This document shows positions 25,093 through 35,240 of a DNA stretch of 64,000 bases, piece by piece. The number at the start of each line of letters is the position of its first letter. Position 1 is the first letter of the stretch. The position numbers were made by a program, and so were the translations under genes. The stretch spans positions 2,278,501-2,342,500 of the forward strand of contig JAFCIZ010000005.1 of the NCBI GenBank assembly GCA_017871115.1, read 5' to 3'. The notes beneath the pieces were generated by a model, which was given only the letters and a program-made list of their open reading frames with translations, did not search any database and was not told the DNA's origin. This stretch comes from Cunninghamella blakesleeana (Eukaryota > Mucoromycota > Mucoromycetes > Mucorales > Cunninghamellaceae).

Positions 25093-25579
25093 TCCTTTTT
25101 TTATTTTATATTGTTTTTAATAATAATAATAATAATAAAAAAGCAAGTAAGAGAAAAAGAAAACAAATAAAAAGGAGTCAGTCAATTTTTTATTTTTTAA
25201 AAAAAAGAGATAGCGGATTTTAAATTTTTTTAAAAACGTAACATTTATGATTTATTTATAAAGAGATCTTGATAATTATTTTATTCATTGCTGCTAATTG
25301 TATTTAAGATTAGTACGTTTTGGTTGAATAATAAAAAATTATTAAAGCTTAATATTATTACAATTGAATTTTTTTCCATGATTTTAATATGATGAATTTG
25401 CATATCCGAACAGATAAAAAGTGATTTACCCTTTTTGGAAAACAATATCATAATAGATAAATTCATTTTTTATTATGGTTATTGTATAGTTTATATGATA
25501 AAAAAAATAAATAAATGAATAAATATCTATAACAAATACATATTAAGAAATATATAAATTTATTTATTTTAATTTATTT
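25093..25579. other. intergenic, 487 nt, CK2 alpha upstream region
   Basis: Between the GFA gene and CK2 alpha, both minus strand, so this is the CK2 alpha promoter. It has a TAGCGGATTTTAAATT element at 25211-25226, similar to the recurrent motif but in antisense orientation. The 61-residue minus-strand frame at 25281-25466 lacks support. Confidence 0.45.
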
Positions 25580-26005
25580 TTATTCGTCGTTTATCAAAGG
25601 ACCGTCAGTATATTGGGCGTATTTTGGACCATTTAAAATGGGAACGATTTTATTCTCACACCAGAGATGATATTGAGGTTGAATAATATGAGGATTATCC
25701 AAGGTTCCTAGACCAAAATCATATATATCGCTACCCACCCTTTCCCAAGTCAATTGAGATCCGCAATTGGGACAAAATCCTCGTAAACAATTTTCTGAGC
25801 TTTGATACTTTGACAATTGCAATGACCCAGAAAAGGTAACATCTTCTTTTGGTACCATAAAAAAGGCAGCAAGAGGTGACCCACTAGCTTTTCTACACAT
25901 AGTACAATGACAATAGTTTGCTTTTATTTCATCTAAACTTTTCTTTAATGAAATGGAATATCTTATTTTTTCACAGAGACATCCTCCAGTAATGGTTTCA
26001 GGCAT
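25580..26005 (-). CDS. GFA / CENP-V domain zinc protein
   Basis: A single exon of 141 residues, one of the few intronless genes here. It carries the GFA (glutathione-dependent formaldehyde-activating, CENP-V) fold: GGCLCEKIRYS with Cys9 and Cys11, then the cluster CHCTMCRKASGSPLAAFF, and FCPNCGSQLTWERVG near residue 95. These are the zinc-binding cysteines of the family. The C-terminal part reads YDFGLGTLDNP ... YHLWCENKIVPILNG, also typical. The physiological role is not known for most fungal members; binding of a small thiol adduct is inferred from the family and the formaldehyde link is weak. No targeting signal. It is divergent from the UBE2T-like gene, with 570 nt between starts. Confidence 0.9.
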   Translation of the reverse strand: MPETITGGCLCEKIRYSISLKKSLDEIKANYCHCTMCRKASGSPLAAFFMVPKEDVTFSGSLQLSKYQSSENCLRGFCPNCGSQLTWERVGSDIYDFGLGTLDNPHIIQPQYHLWCENKIVPILNGPKYAQYTDGPLINDE

Positions 26006-26575
26006 TCTTGTTTACTTTTGTATATATTTATTTATTTTATAAAAAAAGAGAATAGAAAAAGAAAAAGAGTGTGAAAAAAAAGAGCAGAGCTTTGTATGAA
26101 AAAAAGAAACATTGTGTCACCATATTGAGCTTACTAATACTTTTAAAATACAGCATCTGGTACGCGTTTACGTGTTTTATTTATTATTTTATTACCTTAA
26201 TCCATAAATCCGTTATTTTAGCAAAAAACGATGCATAAATATTGATATACAACATTTTGTATAGAATAGTTTTGAATGACTGATTCAGATATTCATTTTG
26301 TCTAAACCAACTTTATAACCAAATCCGTCTATCTTTAATATTAACTTGACCTTTTCAATAGTTGGTTCCCTTGCCAAACATTGAAAAATTTCAAAAGCAA
26401 ATAAAAAAGGAAAGGGTTAAAAAAATAAAGAAGGGTGATAATGATAAAAAAAAAAAAGGACAATAGAAGTAAAAAAAAATCGGAATTTGAAGCTCAATTT
26501 TTTTAGAATTAATTTTTTTTATTTACCAAAGCTTTTACTGTCTTGGTTTTTTTTGTTTTATCTAGTAATAATTAA
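26006..26575. other. divergent promoter region GFA / UBE2T-like, 570 nt
   Basis: Shared upstream region. A/T-rich, with an A-rich stretch around 26425-26480 and the motif at 26481. No gene seen. Confidence 0.5.
26481..26491 (+). promoter_or_regulatory. recurrent motif CGGAATTTGAA
   Basis: Copy of the recurring motif, 95 nt upstream of the UBE2T-like start and followed by a T-rich tract. It is in sense orientation. Function inferred from recurrence only. Confidence 0.45.
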
Positions 26576-27923
26576 ATGACTACAACATCACGTATATTTC
26601 TTAATCGAATCAAAAAAGAGCTAGGTGAATAATTTATATTTCTATATTAAATATTTTACTGTTATATATATTTGATTACTTGATTAGTTTATTAATTTTT
26701 AATATTATTAATTTATTTTGTTAGCTAACCTTGAAAATGATCCTCCACCAGGAATCACATGTTATCCTATTGACGATGATATCACTCATTTAGAATGTTG
26801 TAAAGTTTTATTAACATTAATATATATATTAAAATGGACTATGATAATACTAATGATAATAATGAATAAACTAATTAAAAATAAACTATATTTTATTATT
26901 ATTATTATTATTTCTTAACAATAGATTTACAGGGACCGACTCAAACGCCCTATGAAAATGGAATATTTCAATTAGATATAAAAATGCCTAATAATTATCC
27001 TTTTGATCCACCTCAGATTCGATTTATTACACCTATATACCACCCTAATATTGATGAAGGTGGTCGTATTTGTGCCAGTATTCTTAAAAAAACAGATGAT
27101 GGATGGAAGCCAAGTATGAATTTATCTACTACTTTGATATCATTGCATAATTTAATTAGTTCTCCAAATCCTGACGATCCTTTAGATGCTGAAATTGTAA
27201 GACTATATAGGATATATGATGATTTGCATATATAGATATAAATATGGATATAGATATATTGATACTAAATGATGCTATCTATATGTATAATTATTTATTA
27301 TTATAATTTGTAGGCAAATGAATATAAAATGGATTATAATATATTTTTAAGAAAAGCTAAAGATCATACATTAAAATATGCAATAGAGGATTCACAAAAA
27401 AAATCAACATTGTCACCAGAACTAACTATAAATATGAATTCTACAACTACAGCAACATCAAGTAATGATTGCCTTGATAATGGACGTGATTTAAACCAAC
27501 TTTCTAGCCATAATGAAAAAAGTATCAATGTAATTGATAAAAATTTACCTTTCTCAACAGGAGTGCAAAATAATAAAAAAGCAAAATTATCTTTATCAAG
27601 AAATAAATCTAATTCTCAACAAATTTCATCATCACCATCATCTTCACAGGATACATTAATAAACAAGAAATCATTGTTATCTACAAAAAAGGGGAAAACA
27701 TTTATAACACCACCAACCACTTTTAATGAAAACGGCAATGCCATACCATCATCTCAAGAAAACCAATCACTCACACCAACAACATGTACAAATAATAATG
27801 ATAGTGAAAATAAAGCTTTGGACCCATCCTCAAATAAAATAAATACAGACACAGAATTTTTTCCCACCAATCAAACAATAAATCATGCTATAGGAAATGA
27901 TATTACCAATAATAATAATAACA

Positions 27924-27956
<33 letters not shown>

Positions 27957-28144
27957 GTACCAATAGTTCACAGCTTTCAACTTCTTTTTCACAAGAAAAA
28001 AATGAAATATCGGTTATACCATTATCATCAACAAATGACCAATATAAAAATGAATTGGATGACAATATAAATACTCCCATAAAAAGAAAAAAAACTGGCA
28101 AAATTAGTCTTTCTTGTAAAAAATTGAAAAACATTCATCCATAA
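26576..28144 (+). CDS. ubiquitin-conjugating enzyme E2, UBE2T-like, with long Asn-rich tail
   Basis: Four exons: 26576-26624, 26725-26799, 26925-27196, 27314-28144, giving 408 residues. The UBC fold covers about residues 5-156: RIFLNRIKKELANLEND, GPTQTPYENGIFQL, YPFDPPQIRFITPIYHPNID with the HPN motif at 81-83, and the active-site Cys91 in GGRICASIL. NLISSPNPDDPLDAEIANEY follows. The closest fit is UBE2T, the E2 that monoubiquitinates FANCD2 in crosslink repair, which shares PPQIRFLTPIYHPNID. The second donor is GTAAAG at 26800, giving ECYLQGPT, which aligns without gaps. The remaining 250 residues are Ser/Asn/Thr-rich with a poly-Asn tract and a basic end (PIKRKKTGKISLSCKKLKN). This tail is much longer than in the animal enzyme. 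Whether the fungus has a Fanconi pathway cannot be seen here. Confidence 0.85.
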
Positions 28145-28358
28145 AAAAAAGTCTTTATGACTAAATTTTTTTCCCTCCAGTTTAATTTAAACTCATTCAA
28201 AAAAAAATTATATAATTTCCCCAGTTTTTTCTTGTACCCTTTTTTTTCACTCTTTTTCCCCCTTTTTACATTATTACATTTTTCTATCTTCTTTTTTTTT
28301 AATATCTATTGCTACTTGTACTTTTATTATATATAAATCTTAAAAAACAATATTTCAT

Positions 28359-29836
28359 ATGTCAGCAATTCCAACATTTAAAAACTTTGAAACTACTTTA
28401 TTTCCTTCAGGTGTCTTTGAACTCGCTTTCAATAGACCACATATTCTTAACGCTTTAAGTGAAGATACCTATAGAGTAAGTTTAAAATAATAATGATATA
28501 CTGTAACCAAATTATGAATAAATAAAGTAAATACATGATTTTTAAAATATTAAATTTTTTTCATGATTATATTTTTTTTTTAATAGGAATGGTTGGAAGG
28601 AATCCAATTTGCAGCAAAAGATGATCGTATCAAAGTGGTAGTTCTTACGGGAAGAGGAAAATATTATAGTTCTGGAGCTGAATTAAGAAAAACCGATTTT
28701 AATACCCAAGAAGGCAATCAATATGATATTAGACGTCGTGGTATTACAAAGTAAAAGATAAACAAATTGTAATTAAAATTAAAATACTCTAAAACAAAAT
28801 TATATATTTGATTATCTAATTTCATTTTTTTTTTTACAAAATGACAGATCATTGGTGACAGCATTAATTGATTTCCCTAAATTACTTATTGCAGCTGTAA
28901 TAAAATAATAACAATAAAAAAAAAAGAATGAATCAGATATTTGAATATCTTATTTATATATTCGGTTTATTATTAATATAGGTTAATGGACCTTCCTATG
29001 GCTTTGCTACTACTAGTCTTGCATTATGTGATGTAGTGTATGCTTCAACAGATTCGAATTTTACTACACCATTTATGAAATTAGCCTTTTGTGCCGAAGC
29101 TTGCTCTTCTTATACTTTTCCAAAGTAAATATAATTCATCAATGTATATATATACATGTAGGTAAATATTTAATTGGTATATAAATTATTAACTTTTTGT
29201 ACTATATATTTTTTATTTTTTGTTAATTGATTAGAATCATGGGAACTACTAGGGCTAACGAAATGCTGGTAAATATATACGCATAAATATATATATAAAT
29301 ATATACGTATAAATATATATAAATATATATACTATTACTTTTATCATGCTTACATATTTTATATTTTATTAGTTAATGGGACGTACTATTAGTGTAGCTG
29401 AACTTGTACAAGGAGGATTTGTCAGTCGAACCTTTCCCAAAGAAACCATTCGTGAGCAAGTATTAAAAATAGCTGAAGAAGCAGCTCAATTCTCAGTAGA
29501 AGCAATTAAAGTAACCAAAAAGTTAGTGCGTGATGTGGATCGAGACTTGCTTCACCAAGTTAATGAAGAAGAAATGAAGCAATTGCACATACAAATCAGA
29601 ACACCTGAATCTATTGCAAGTATAGCTTCATTTGTTGGTAAGAAAGAAAGAAACTATAAAAAAGAGTATACATGTATATATAAAGTCTAAAAAAAAAAAA
29701 ACTTGAAAAGGGATATGATGAATGGTATATACTTGTATTAGATTTATATTAATACATTCATCTTTATATATTTACACTCGTAGATGCTGCTGAAAAACGA
29801 CGAGCTGAACGTAAAGCTAATAAAAGTAAATTGTAA
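28359..29836 (+). CDS. ECI1: peroxisomal enoyl-CoA isomerase/hydratase family protein
   Basis: Seven exons: 28359-28475, 28587-28750, 28848-28896, 28982-29124, 29235-29268, 29373-29637, 29784-29836, giving 274 residues. It has the crotonase fold: AFNRPHILNALSEDTYREW; VVVLTGRGKYYSSGAELRK, the oxyanion/CoA loop; LIAAVNGPSYGFATTSLALCD; and FTTPFMKLAFCAEACSSYTF. The C-terminus is SKL, a perfect type 1 peroxisomal signal. The pattern, especially FCAEACSSYTFPKIMG, fits Delta3,Delta2-enoyl-CoA isomerases of the Eci1/ECI2 type, which process unsaturated fatty acids in peroxisomal beta-oxidation. Exon 5 is only 34 nt. A plain hydratase is possible, but the residues at the position of the hydratase second Glu (CAEACSS) favour an isomerase. 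Confidence 0.9.
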
Positions 29837-30369
29837 TTTTAAAAGTGTATAATCATATTATTGTATCATTAAAAATAAAAGGTGTTTAAACTACTTGCAT
29901 TTTTATCATTCATCCCTTTGTTTACTGTCATTTTTGAATCACTATTTTCCCTCCTTCCCACTCTCTATATCTCCACATCCTTGTATATTTCCCCTTGCTT
30001 CTATACAACAAGCATTCTTCTTTTTTCTTCCCCTTTTATACTTTTTTTTTTTTTTTTTTTTTTTTTTTCCAAAAGCTTAAAAAAATTTTTTTTTTATCAT
30101 TCAACTCCTAGACCTCCGTTTTTACTCCACATATACATATATAAAAATATATTACCACTTTTCAAGACCCCTTTTCTATAGGTCACATCATATTTACGTA
30201 TAATGTAATGTATTATTGTTTAGTACTCCTATTATGAGCTGAATAAATCAAACAAAAAATTAAAAAAAAAATATTATTTCTTTTTCTCTTTCTCTTATCA
30301 TCTTTATTTTTCTTAAAAATCAAATAAATATAATTAAAATACAATCTAATAAATATAATATAATAAAAT
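29837..30369. other. intergenic, 533 nt
   Basis: Between ECI1 and the CFEM-like gene. Dominated by a pyrimidine-rich stretch (about 29935-30100) with a run of over 25 T at about 30042-30069. The open frames here are poly-Phe/Ser artefacts of that tract. Confidence 0.5.
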
Positions 30370-31381
30370 ATGAAGGTCAATTATTTATTATTTTTATCAA
30401 GCTTAATGTATATGAATCAAGGTTTGATGGGTCAATCAACGAACGACACCACTACTACTAATATACCTACTACTACTATATCTCCTTACACAGCTAGTCT
30501 TGAACCAGCTACAGCTACAACCATAGCTACAGAACCTACTTTGCCAGCTCAAAATGGTCCGGTTCCATGTTCTGATCAACCTGTGTAAGTGGAATAGTAT
30601 ATAAATGGTTATTATTTTAATATATATATATATATACTTACATTTGTATTATTATTATTATAGATTTGAATTATGTTTAAAAAATCAAGATAATTATATC
30701 AATGGGTGCCGAGCAGATGGTAATGATAAATAAATAAATAAAAAAATAAACAAAGATCATCATCACTATTACTATTTCTTATACTGAACGTGGAGTTTTA
30801 ATCTTTTTTTTTTTTTCTCTTTATTTTTTTTTTTTCAAAAACCTTAATAGAATTTGCATGTCTTTGCAGAGTAAACAAAAAAATAAAGATGGAAAAAAAG
30901 AAAAAGTAAATAAATAAAACAAGTAATAACCTGATTTTTTTTTTTTTTTTATTTACATTATATTTAGTGGCACTCTAGTAAATTATCATGTTTTGATAAT
31001 TGTCCTTTAGATACTGGAAAAGAAACTCAAGCTGGTTTAGTTAAACATATGTGCTCTCAGCCAGGCGCTAACGTGTAAAGTTATTATATATTTAAAAAAA
31101 AAGATACCTTATTAATATAGATTCATTCATTAATATATATATATATACATATATGTATTTTTTTTTTTAAAAAAAAAAAACAAAAACATAGAACATTACC
31201 AACACAAAGTTTCATCACTCCATCCAGTTCCATCTTACCAAGTGCTACAGGTTTAACCCCAAGTTCCACTTCATCCAATCCAAGTACCAAAGATAAAAAT
31301 GCTGCTAATTCACAAATCTATTGTCCAAGTGAAATGTATCTTTTCTTATTACTTTTCTTTATCACAGGTTTTCTTATCTAA
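30370..31381 (+). CDS. CFEM-like, probably GPI-anchored cell-surface protein
   Basis: Five exons: 30370-30584, 30664-30719, 30851-30870, 30968-31074, 31192-31381, giving 195 residues. An N-terminal signal peptide (MKVNYLLFLSSLMYMNQGLM) is followed by a Thr-rich stalk. Then comes a domain with eight cysteines at 67, 76, 87, 94, 96, 105, 109 and 126. The spacing from the third Cys (C-x2-D-x3-C-x-C-x8-C-x3-C-x16-C) closely follows the CFEM pattern, including an Asp at residue 90 where haem-binding CFEM proteins have theirs. The first gap (8 instead of about 3 residues) departs from it. A Ser/Thr/Pro-rich stalk and a C-terminal hydrophobic segment (MYLFLLLFFITGFLI) suggest a GPI anchor. Roles known in the family are haem uptake and surface sensing. 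Exon 3 is only 20 nt. Confidence 0.72.
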
Positions 31382-31477
31382 TCTTTTTAATATATTTTTT
31401 AAACTAATATAATTTTATAATCATCATTTCTTTTTTAATATTAATTATATATATATGTGATTAAATGTAATTAAATA

Positions 31478-31745
31478 CCTAGGTTTTTTATTTTTTTTTT
31501 TAACCGACTTTTTATTATATGTTACACCTATAATAAAAAGAAAGGTAACTCTTCTTCTTTATTTTATATAAAGAAGAATGAAAAGGTTTTGTTTAATAAA
31601 AAATACATAAGTGCCTAGGTTTTTTTTTTTTAACCGACTTTTTATTATATATTACATTTTATAGAATAAAAAGAAAGGCAGTTCTTTTATATATATATAT
31701 ATATATATATGTAATAAAGAAAAATGAAAAGGTTTTTTTTTTATA
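31478..31745 (+). repeat. imperfect tandem duplication, period about 136 nt
   Basis: Two direct copies start with CCTAGGTTTTTT at 31478 and 31614. Each continues with TTAACCGACTTTTTATTATAT, then AATAAAAAGAAAGG, and ends in AATGAAAAGGTTTT. The copies differ by several substitutions and by a TA-repeat expansion in the second. It lies about 100 nt after the CFEM-like gene stop. Confidence 0.85.
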
Positions 31746-31919
31746 AAGGATAGACGAAAAAAGATTTGCAAATCTTTATATGAATTCTAAACCTATTTTG
31801 GGAAAACACTGAATGATGAACTGCCAAAAATAAAACTCCGATATTAAAAACCTTTGGTACCATTTTTTCATTAAAAAGTAAAAAATAATGATCATTTATT
31901 TTATTTTTTTTAAAAAAAG

Positions 31920-31955
<36 letters not shown>

Positions 31956-32239
31956 AATTTATATAAAAAAAGAAAGATATATTTAAACGTTCAAAGCCTT
32001 TTTTAGCCTTTTTATTTTTTAAAAATAAGATGTATGTAGTTTATAAATATATAGGAATATACTAGATTTGGGCTTGTTTGGAAAAAATAAAAATATATGA
32101 AAAATAAGGTTGGTTTTTTTTTTTCTTTTTTGTCTCACAAATCTACTTATTTTTGGACTCATCTTTATGTTAAATATAGTGTTACAAGTTTGGGCTTAGA
32201 AAAAAAAAAAACGAATGAATATAAATACGCTTACATTTT

Positions 32240-32305
32240 CATTTTCATTTTCATATTTTTCTTTCTTTTCATTTTCATATTTTTCTTTCTTTTCATTTTT
32301 ATTTT
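32240..32305 (+). repeat. CATTTT/CTTTCTTTT minisatellite
   Basis: Several CATTTT units followed by two copies of a 24-nt unit containing CATATTTTTCTTTCTTTT. It is all pyrimidine plus A and lies about 40-100 nt before the start of the aspartyl-protease-like gene, so it is probably in the promoter or 5' UTR. Confidence 0.75.
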
Positions 32306-32342
32306 TTTTAAACCTTCCTCATCTAAAATATATAACTTTAAA

Positions 32343-34036
32343 ATGAAATATCCTATTCTTCTTTCAGTACTTAGTTTATCTTCCATTGTATCATCAGAAC
32401 TTACAAGAGTTGATCTTCGTTATCGCGCTTTTTCTGATGCTCCCATTTATCGTGAGCCATTATTTGAAGATGACGGCACTGTAAATTCATAAACATATAC
32501 ATAATACATACATATACACAAACATATAGAAATCTTATGGATTATTCATTTATTTTAAACTATCTATTATTATTCTAGTATTTTGGTAATATTAACGTAG
32601 GTGGACAAACTGTCACTGTCACTTTTGATTCTAGCACTCCTGTAAATTGGGTACCATCATCAGAGGTACGATATAAAAAAAAAAAAAAAAAAAAAATAAT
32701 ACCAAAAATACATACAACACTAAAAAAAAAATATTAACTTTTTTTTTTTTTTCTATATATAAATAACAAACAAATCAGTGTTCTACTAATACTTGTGATA
32801 TTGCTCCTAAAAAATACGACGCATCTAAATCATCTACATCCGTAAATACAGAAAAACCTTTCAAAGTAGTTTATGATGATGGTTGTATCGATGGTACTTT
32901 ATACAGAGTAGGTGATTTATATTAAAAGAAATATATATATATATATATATATATTATTTTATCATATTCAAACCTAATTTTTATTTCATTTTATTTTATT
33001 TAGGATAAAATTCATATCGGTGGTTATGATTTAAAGGAAACTACTTTTGTTAATGCTGATTCTGTTACTGGTGATTTGGGAACCGAAAGATACTGTAAGC
33101 TATAGTACCCAATGATTGAATTATTATTATTATTTTTTTAAAAAAAAAACTCAACTCTTTCATTCCTTCTTCTTAAATATAGTAGGAAGCCTCGGTGTTG
33201 GTGGATACTCTGAAGGCAATTGGTATGACCGTTCTAACAATGAAATAAGCTTACACTTGAACGCCACCTTAGATCTTGGTAAGTAGCAAAATCAGAATAC
33301 GTATCAATGTATTTGTATATTCATCCCTTTTATCATTATTAATCTCTACATAGGACTCCAAACTGAAAAACAAGCCCCAAAACTTAAAGCTAGAGATATC
33401 GTTGGTATGCCAGGCTGGGGTAGATCTAGACCACCAAGAAGAGGTCGCAAACTTCGTAAAAGATGGTATGATTCCTATATGGTGATCGGCGGAATTGATT
33501 ACTCTTTTGTTGAAGGCGATTTTGTTCAATTGGATTTACCAACTTGTGATTACGGAGAATCCAAATATTGGAAGACATCTTTACAATCTATCCGTTTAGG
33601 TGATAAATATGAAGCTAAAACTGATTCCGAAAAAACTTTGGCCCAATTCCACACTGGTTCCAAATTTATCATTGCCCCCGAGGAAAAAGTAAAATGTCTT
33701 CATGAAGCCATCGGTGCTACCTTAACTGTTCAATCAAACCATCAAGAAGTATACCAATTGCCTTGTGATCAAGTATATGATTTACCTCGCTTAGAATTCC
33801 AATTAAATGGCGGTATCAAGGCTTCCATTCCTAGTACTTCTTGGTTAACTCCTGATCCAAAAGATGATACTAAATGTAACTCTTTAATTCGTTCCGTCGG
33901 TGGCAATAAGTCTGCTGCTTGGTCTTTAGGAAATGCTTTCTTGGATGAATTTTATGTTTACTTTGATTATAATAAGGCTACTATTCAATTAGCTAAATCT
34001 TCAGGTGGTGATGGTGAAGTTGCTTCTTGGAATTAA
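32343..34036 (+). CDS. secreted pepsin-family (A1) protein with degenerate catalytic motifs
   Basis: Six exons: 32343-32480, 32579-32665, 32779-32907, 33004-33094, 33183-33278, 33354-34036, giving 407 residues. A signal peptide (MKYPILLSVLSLSSIVSSEL) precedes an A1 fold: NINVGGQTVTVTFDSS, KVVYDDGCIDGTLYRD, a YMVIGGIDYSFVEGD stretch, a C-terminal lobe with IGATL, YQLPCDQVYDLPRLEF, and SLGNAFLDEFYVYFDY. Both active-site motifs are altered. The first reads FDSSTPVNW with Asp63 kept, but DTGS has become DSST. The second reads FHTGSK, so the second catalytic Asp is His280. An Arg/Lys-rich insertion, RSRPPRRGRKLRKRW (about 204-218), is also unusual. It probably has no protease activity and may bind or act as a decoy; this is inference. 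It lies next to another secreted protein gene in the same direction. Confidence 0.88.
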
Positions 34037-34110
34037 AATCCCTCTCTCTTTTTTTCTTCTTTATTTTTATTGTTTCATAACTGATTTTTCATTTTATTTT
34101 TAGAAAAAAA

Positions 34111-34145
34111 AAACTCTCTCTCCTCCCCCCCCCACACACACACAT
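34111..34145 (+). repeat. pyrimidine tract with C9 run and CA repeat
   Basis: CTCTCTCTCCT is followed by a run of about nine C and then a CA repeat. It is the longest C run noticed in this AT-rich window and lies about 75 nt after the stop codon of the aspartyl-protease-like gene, probably in the 3' UTR. Confidence 0.75.
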
Positions 34146-34466
34146 TTTATTCTAATACTATCTATATACATATATACATATACATACATATACTAATAAA
34201 TAAAAAATAATAATAATAAAAAAAAAAAAAGTATATAAAAACATATATGACTATATATTTTAATACCCCCTTCCATTCATTTCATTTTATTTATTTTAAA
34301 AAAATAAAAAGTGTATATATATGTTCATTTGATCATTTATTCATAAAAATTCTAGAACCATTCAAAAAGTTAAAGTGATTGTTGTTGTAAATATATAAAG
34401 TTGCCAACTTTTGACTATAAAAACTTTCTAAGCCTATATAATAAGATTCTATTTATGGTGTAGAAA

Positions 34467-34544
34467 ATGACGCAAGTAGATGCGTTTCCATTGACAACAG
34501 CAATATTGGCTATTTTGACTATTCATCATAAAGAAATAAATTAA
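34467..34544 (+). CDS. possible 25-residue small ORF
   Basis: Reads MTQVDAFPLTTAILAIL and then THIHKE-like polar residues before TAA. One hydrophobic segment could be a membrane helix. The codon mix is better than in surrounding A/T-rich DNA, but it is too short to judge. It could be a real small protein, a gene remnant or chance. The function is unknown. Confidence 0.12.
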   Translation: MTQVDAFPLTTAILAILTIHHKEIN

Positions 34545-35240
34545 ATGTCTTGGAAGAATTAACAATTCTGGATATGAACAATAATAAAAATAGTTCTTTC
34601 TACTTTTGTATAAAAATAAAAATGGAAAAGAGGTGCGAAAAAAAAAATATTCTCCCGCTCTTTTTTAACTTTTGTAATCTATGCAAAATCCCCGAACTTT
34701 ATTTTTCTTACAAATTATTACATATACCTTTCATTTATTTATTAATAATAATGAAGTTGTAAAAGTTTCAAGTAGTTACCATAGTGATGATAAATATATA
34801 TACATTATATAAATTCGTATATGAAAAAAAAAGGCTCATTTTTTTTAAAAATGAAAAAAAGAATCTTGGCATAAAGATCGTTCTATTTTTATTTTCTAAG
34901 CCCTGGAATTAGTAATTTTTTATTTTTATAGTTTTTATATATAGCTTTCTTATATTTAGAAATAATAAACTTATATCATTCTATTTACTAATAAAAAAAT
35001 AATAAAGTATATATAAATATTAAAGTATTCAATTGAATAAAATTATAAACTATTTTTTATATATATTTTCAATCAATATATTAAAATAAAATAAAAATAT
35101 TACAAAAGTATTAAAAATAATGAATCCTTGTATTTATATATATATATATTAATGAATAAATAAATAAAAATGATAATAATAAAAAATCATGTGAGAGTAA
35201 AGGTATATATGTCTTTTTTTTTTATAATAATGAGTTTTTT

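Larger units (their letters stand above)
31382..32342. other. intergenic, 961 nt
   Basis: Contains a 136-nt tandem duplication at 31478-31745 and a T-rich minisatellite at about 32240-32305 next to the following gene. A frame beginning at 32097 runs into the downstream gene, but the signal peptide start at 32343 is preferred. Confidence 0.5.
34037..35240. other. intergenic, 1204 nt, between convergent 3' ends
   Basis: Between the aspartyl-protease-like gene and the NIPA gene. Contains a TC-rich/poly-C/CA tract at 34111-34145 and a 25-codon open frame at 34467-34544. The rest is A/T-rich with no recognised gene. Confidence 0.5.

Noticed and set aside
32097..32342. Upstream extension of the aspartyl-protease-like gene to an ATG at 32097
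   Set aside because: It would add 82 residues of Phe/Ile-rich sequence through a minisatellite before a clear signal peptide beginning at 32343.
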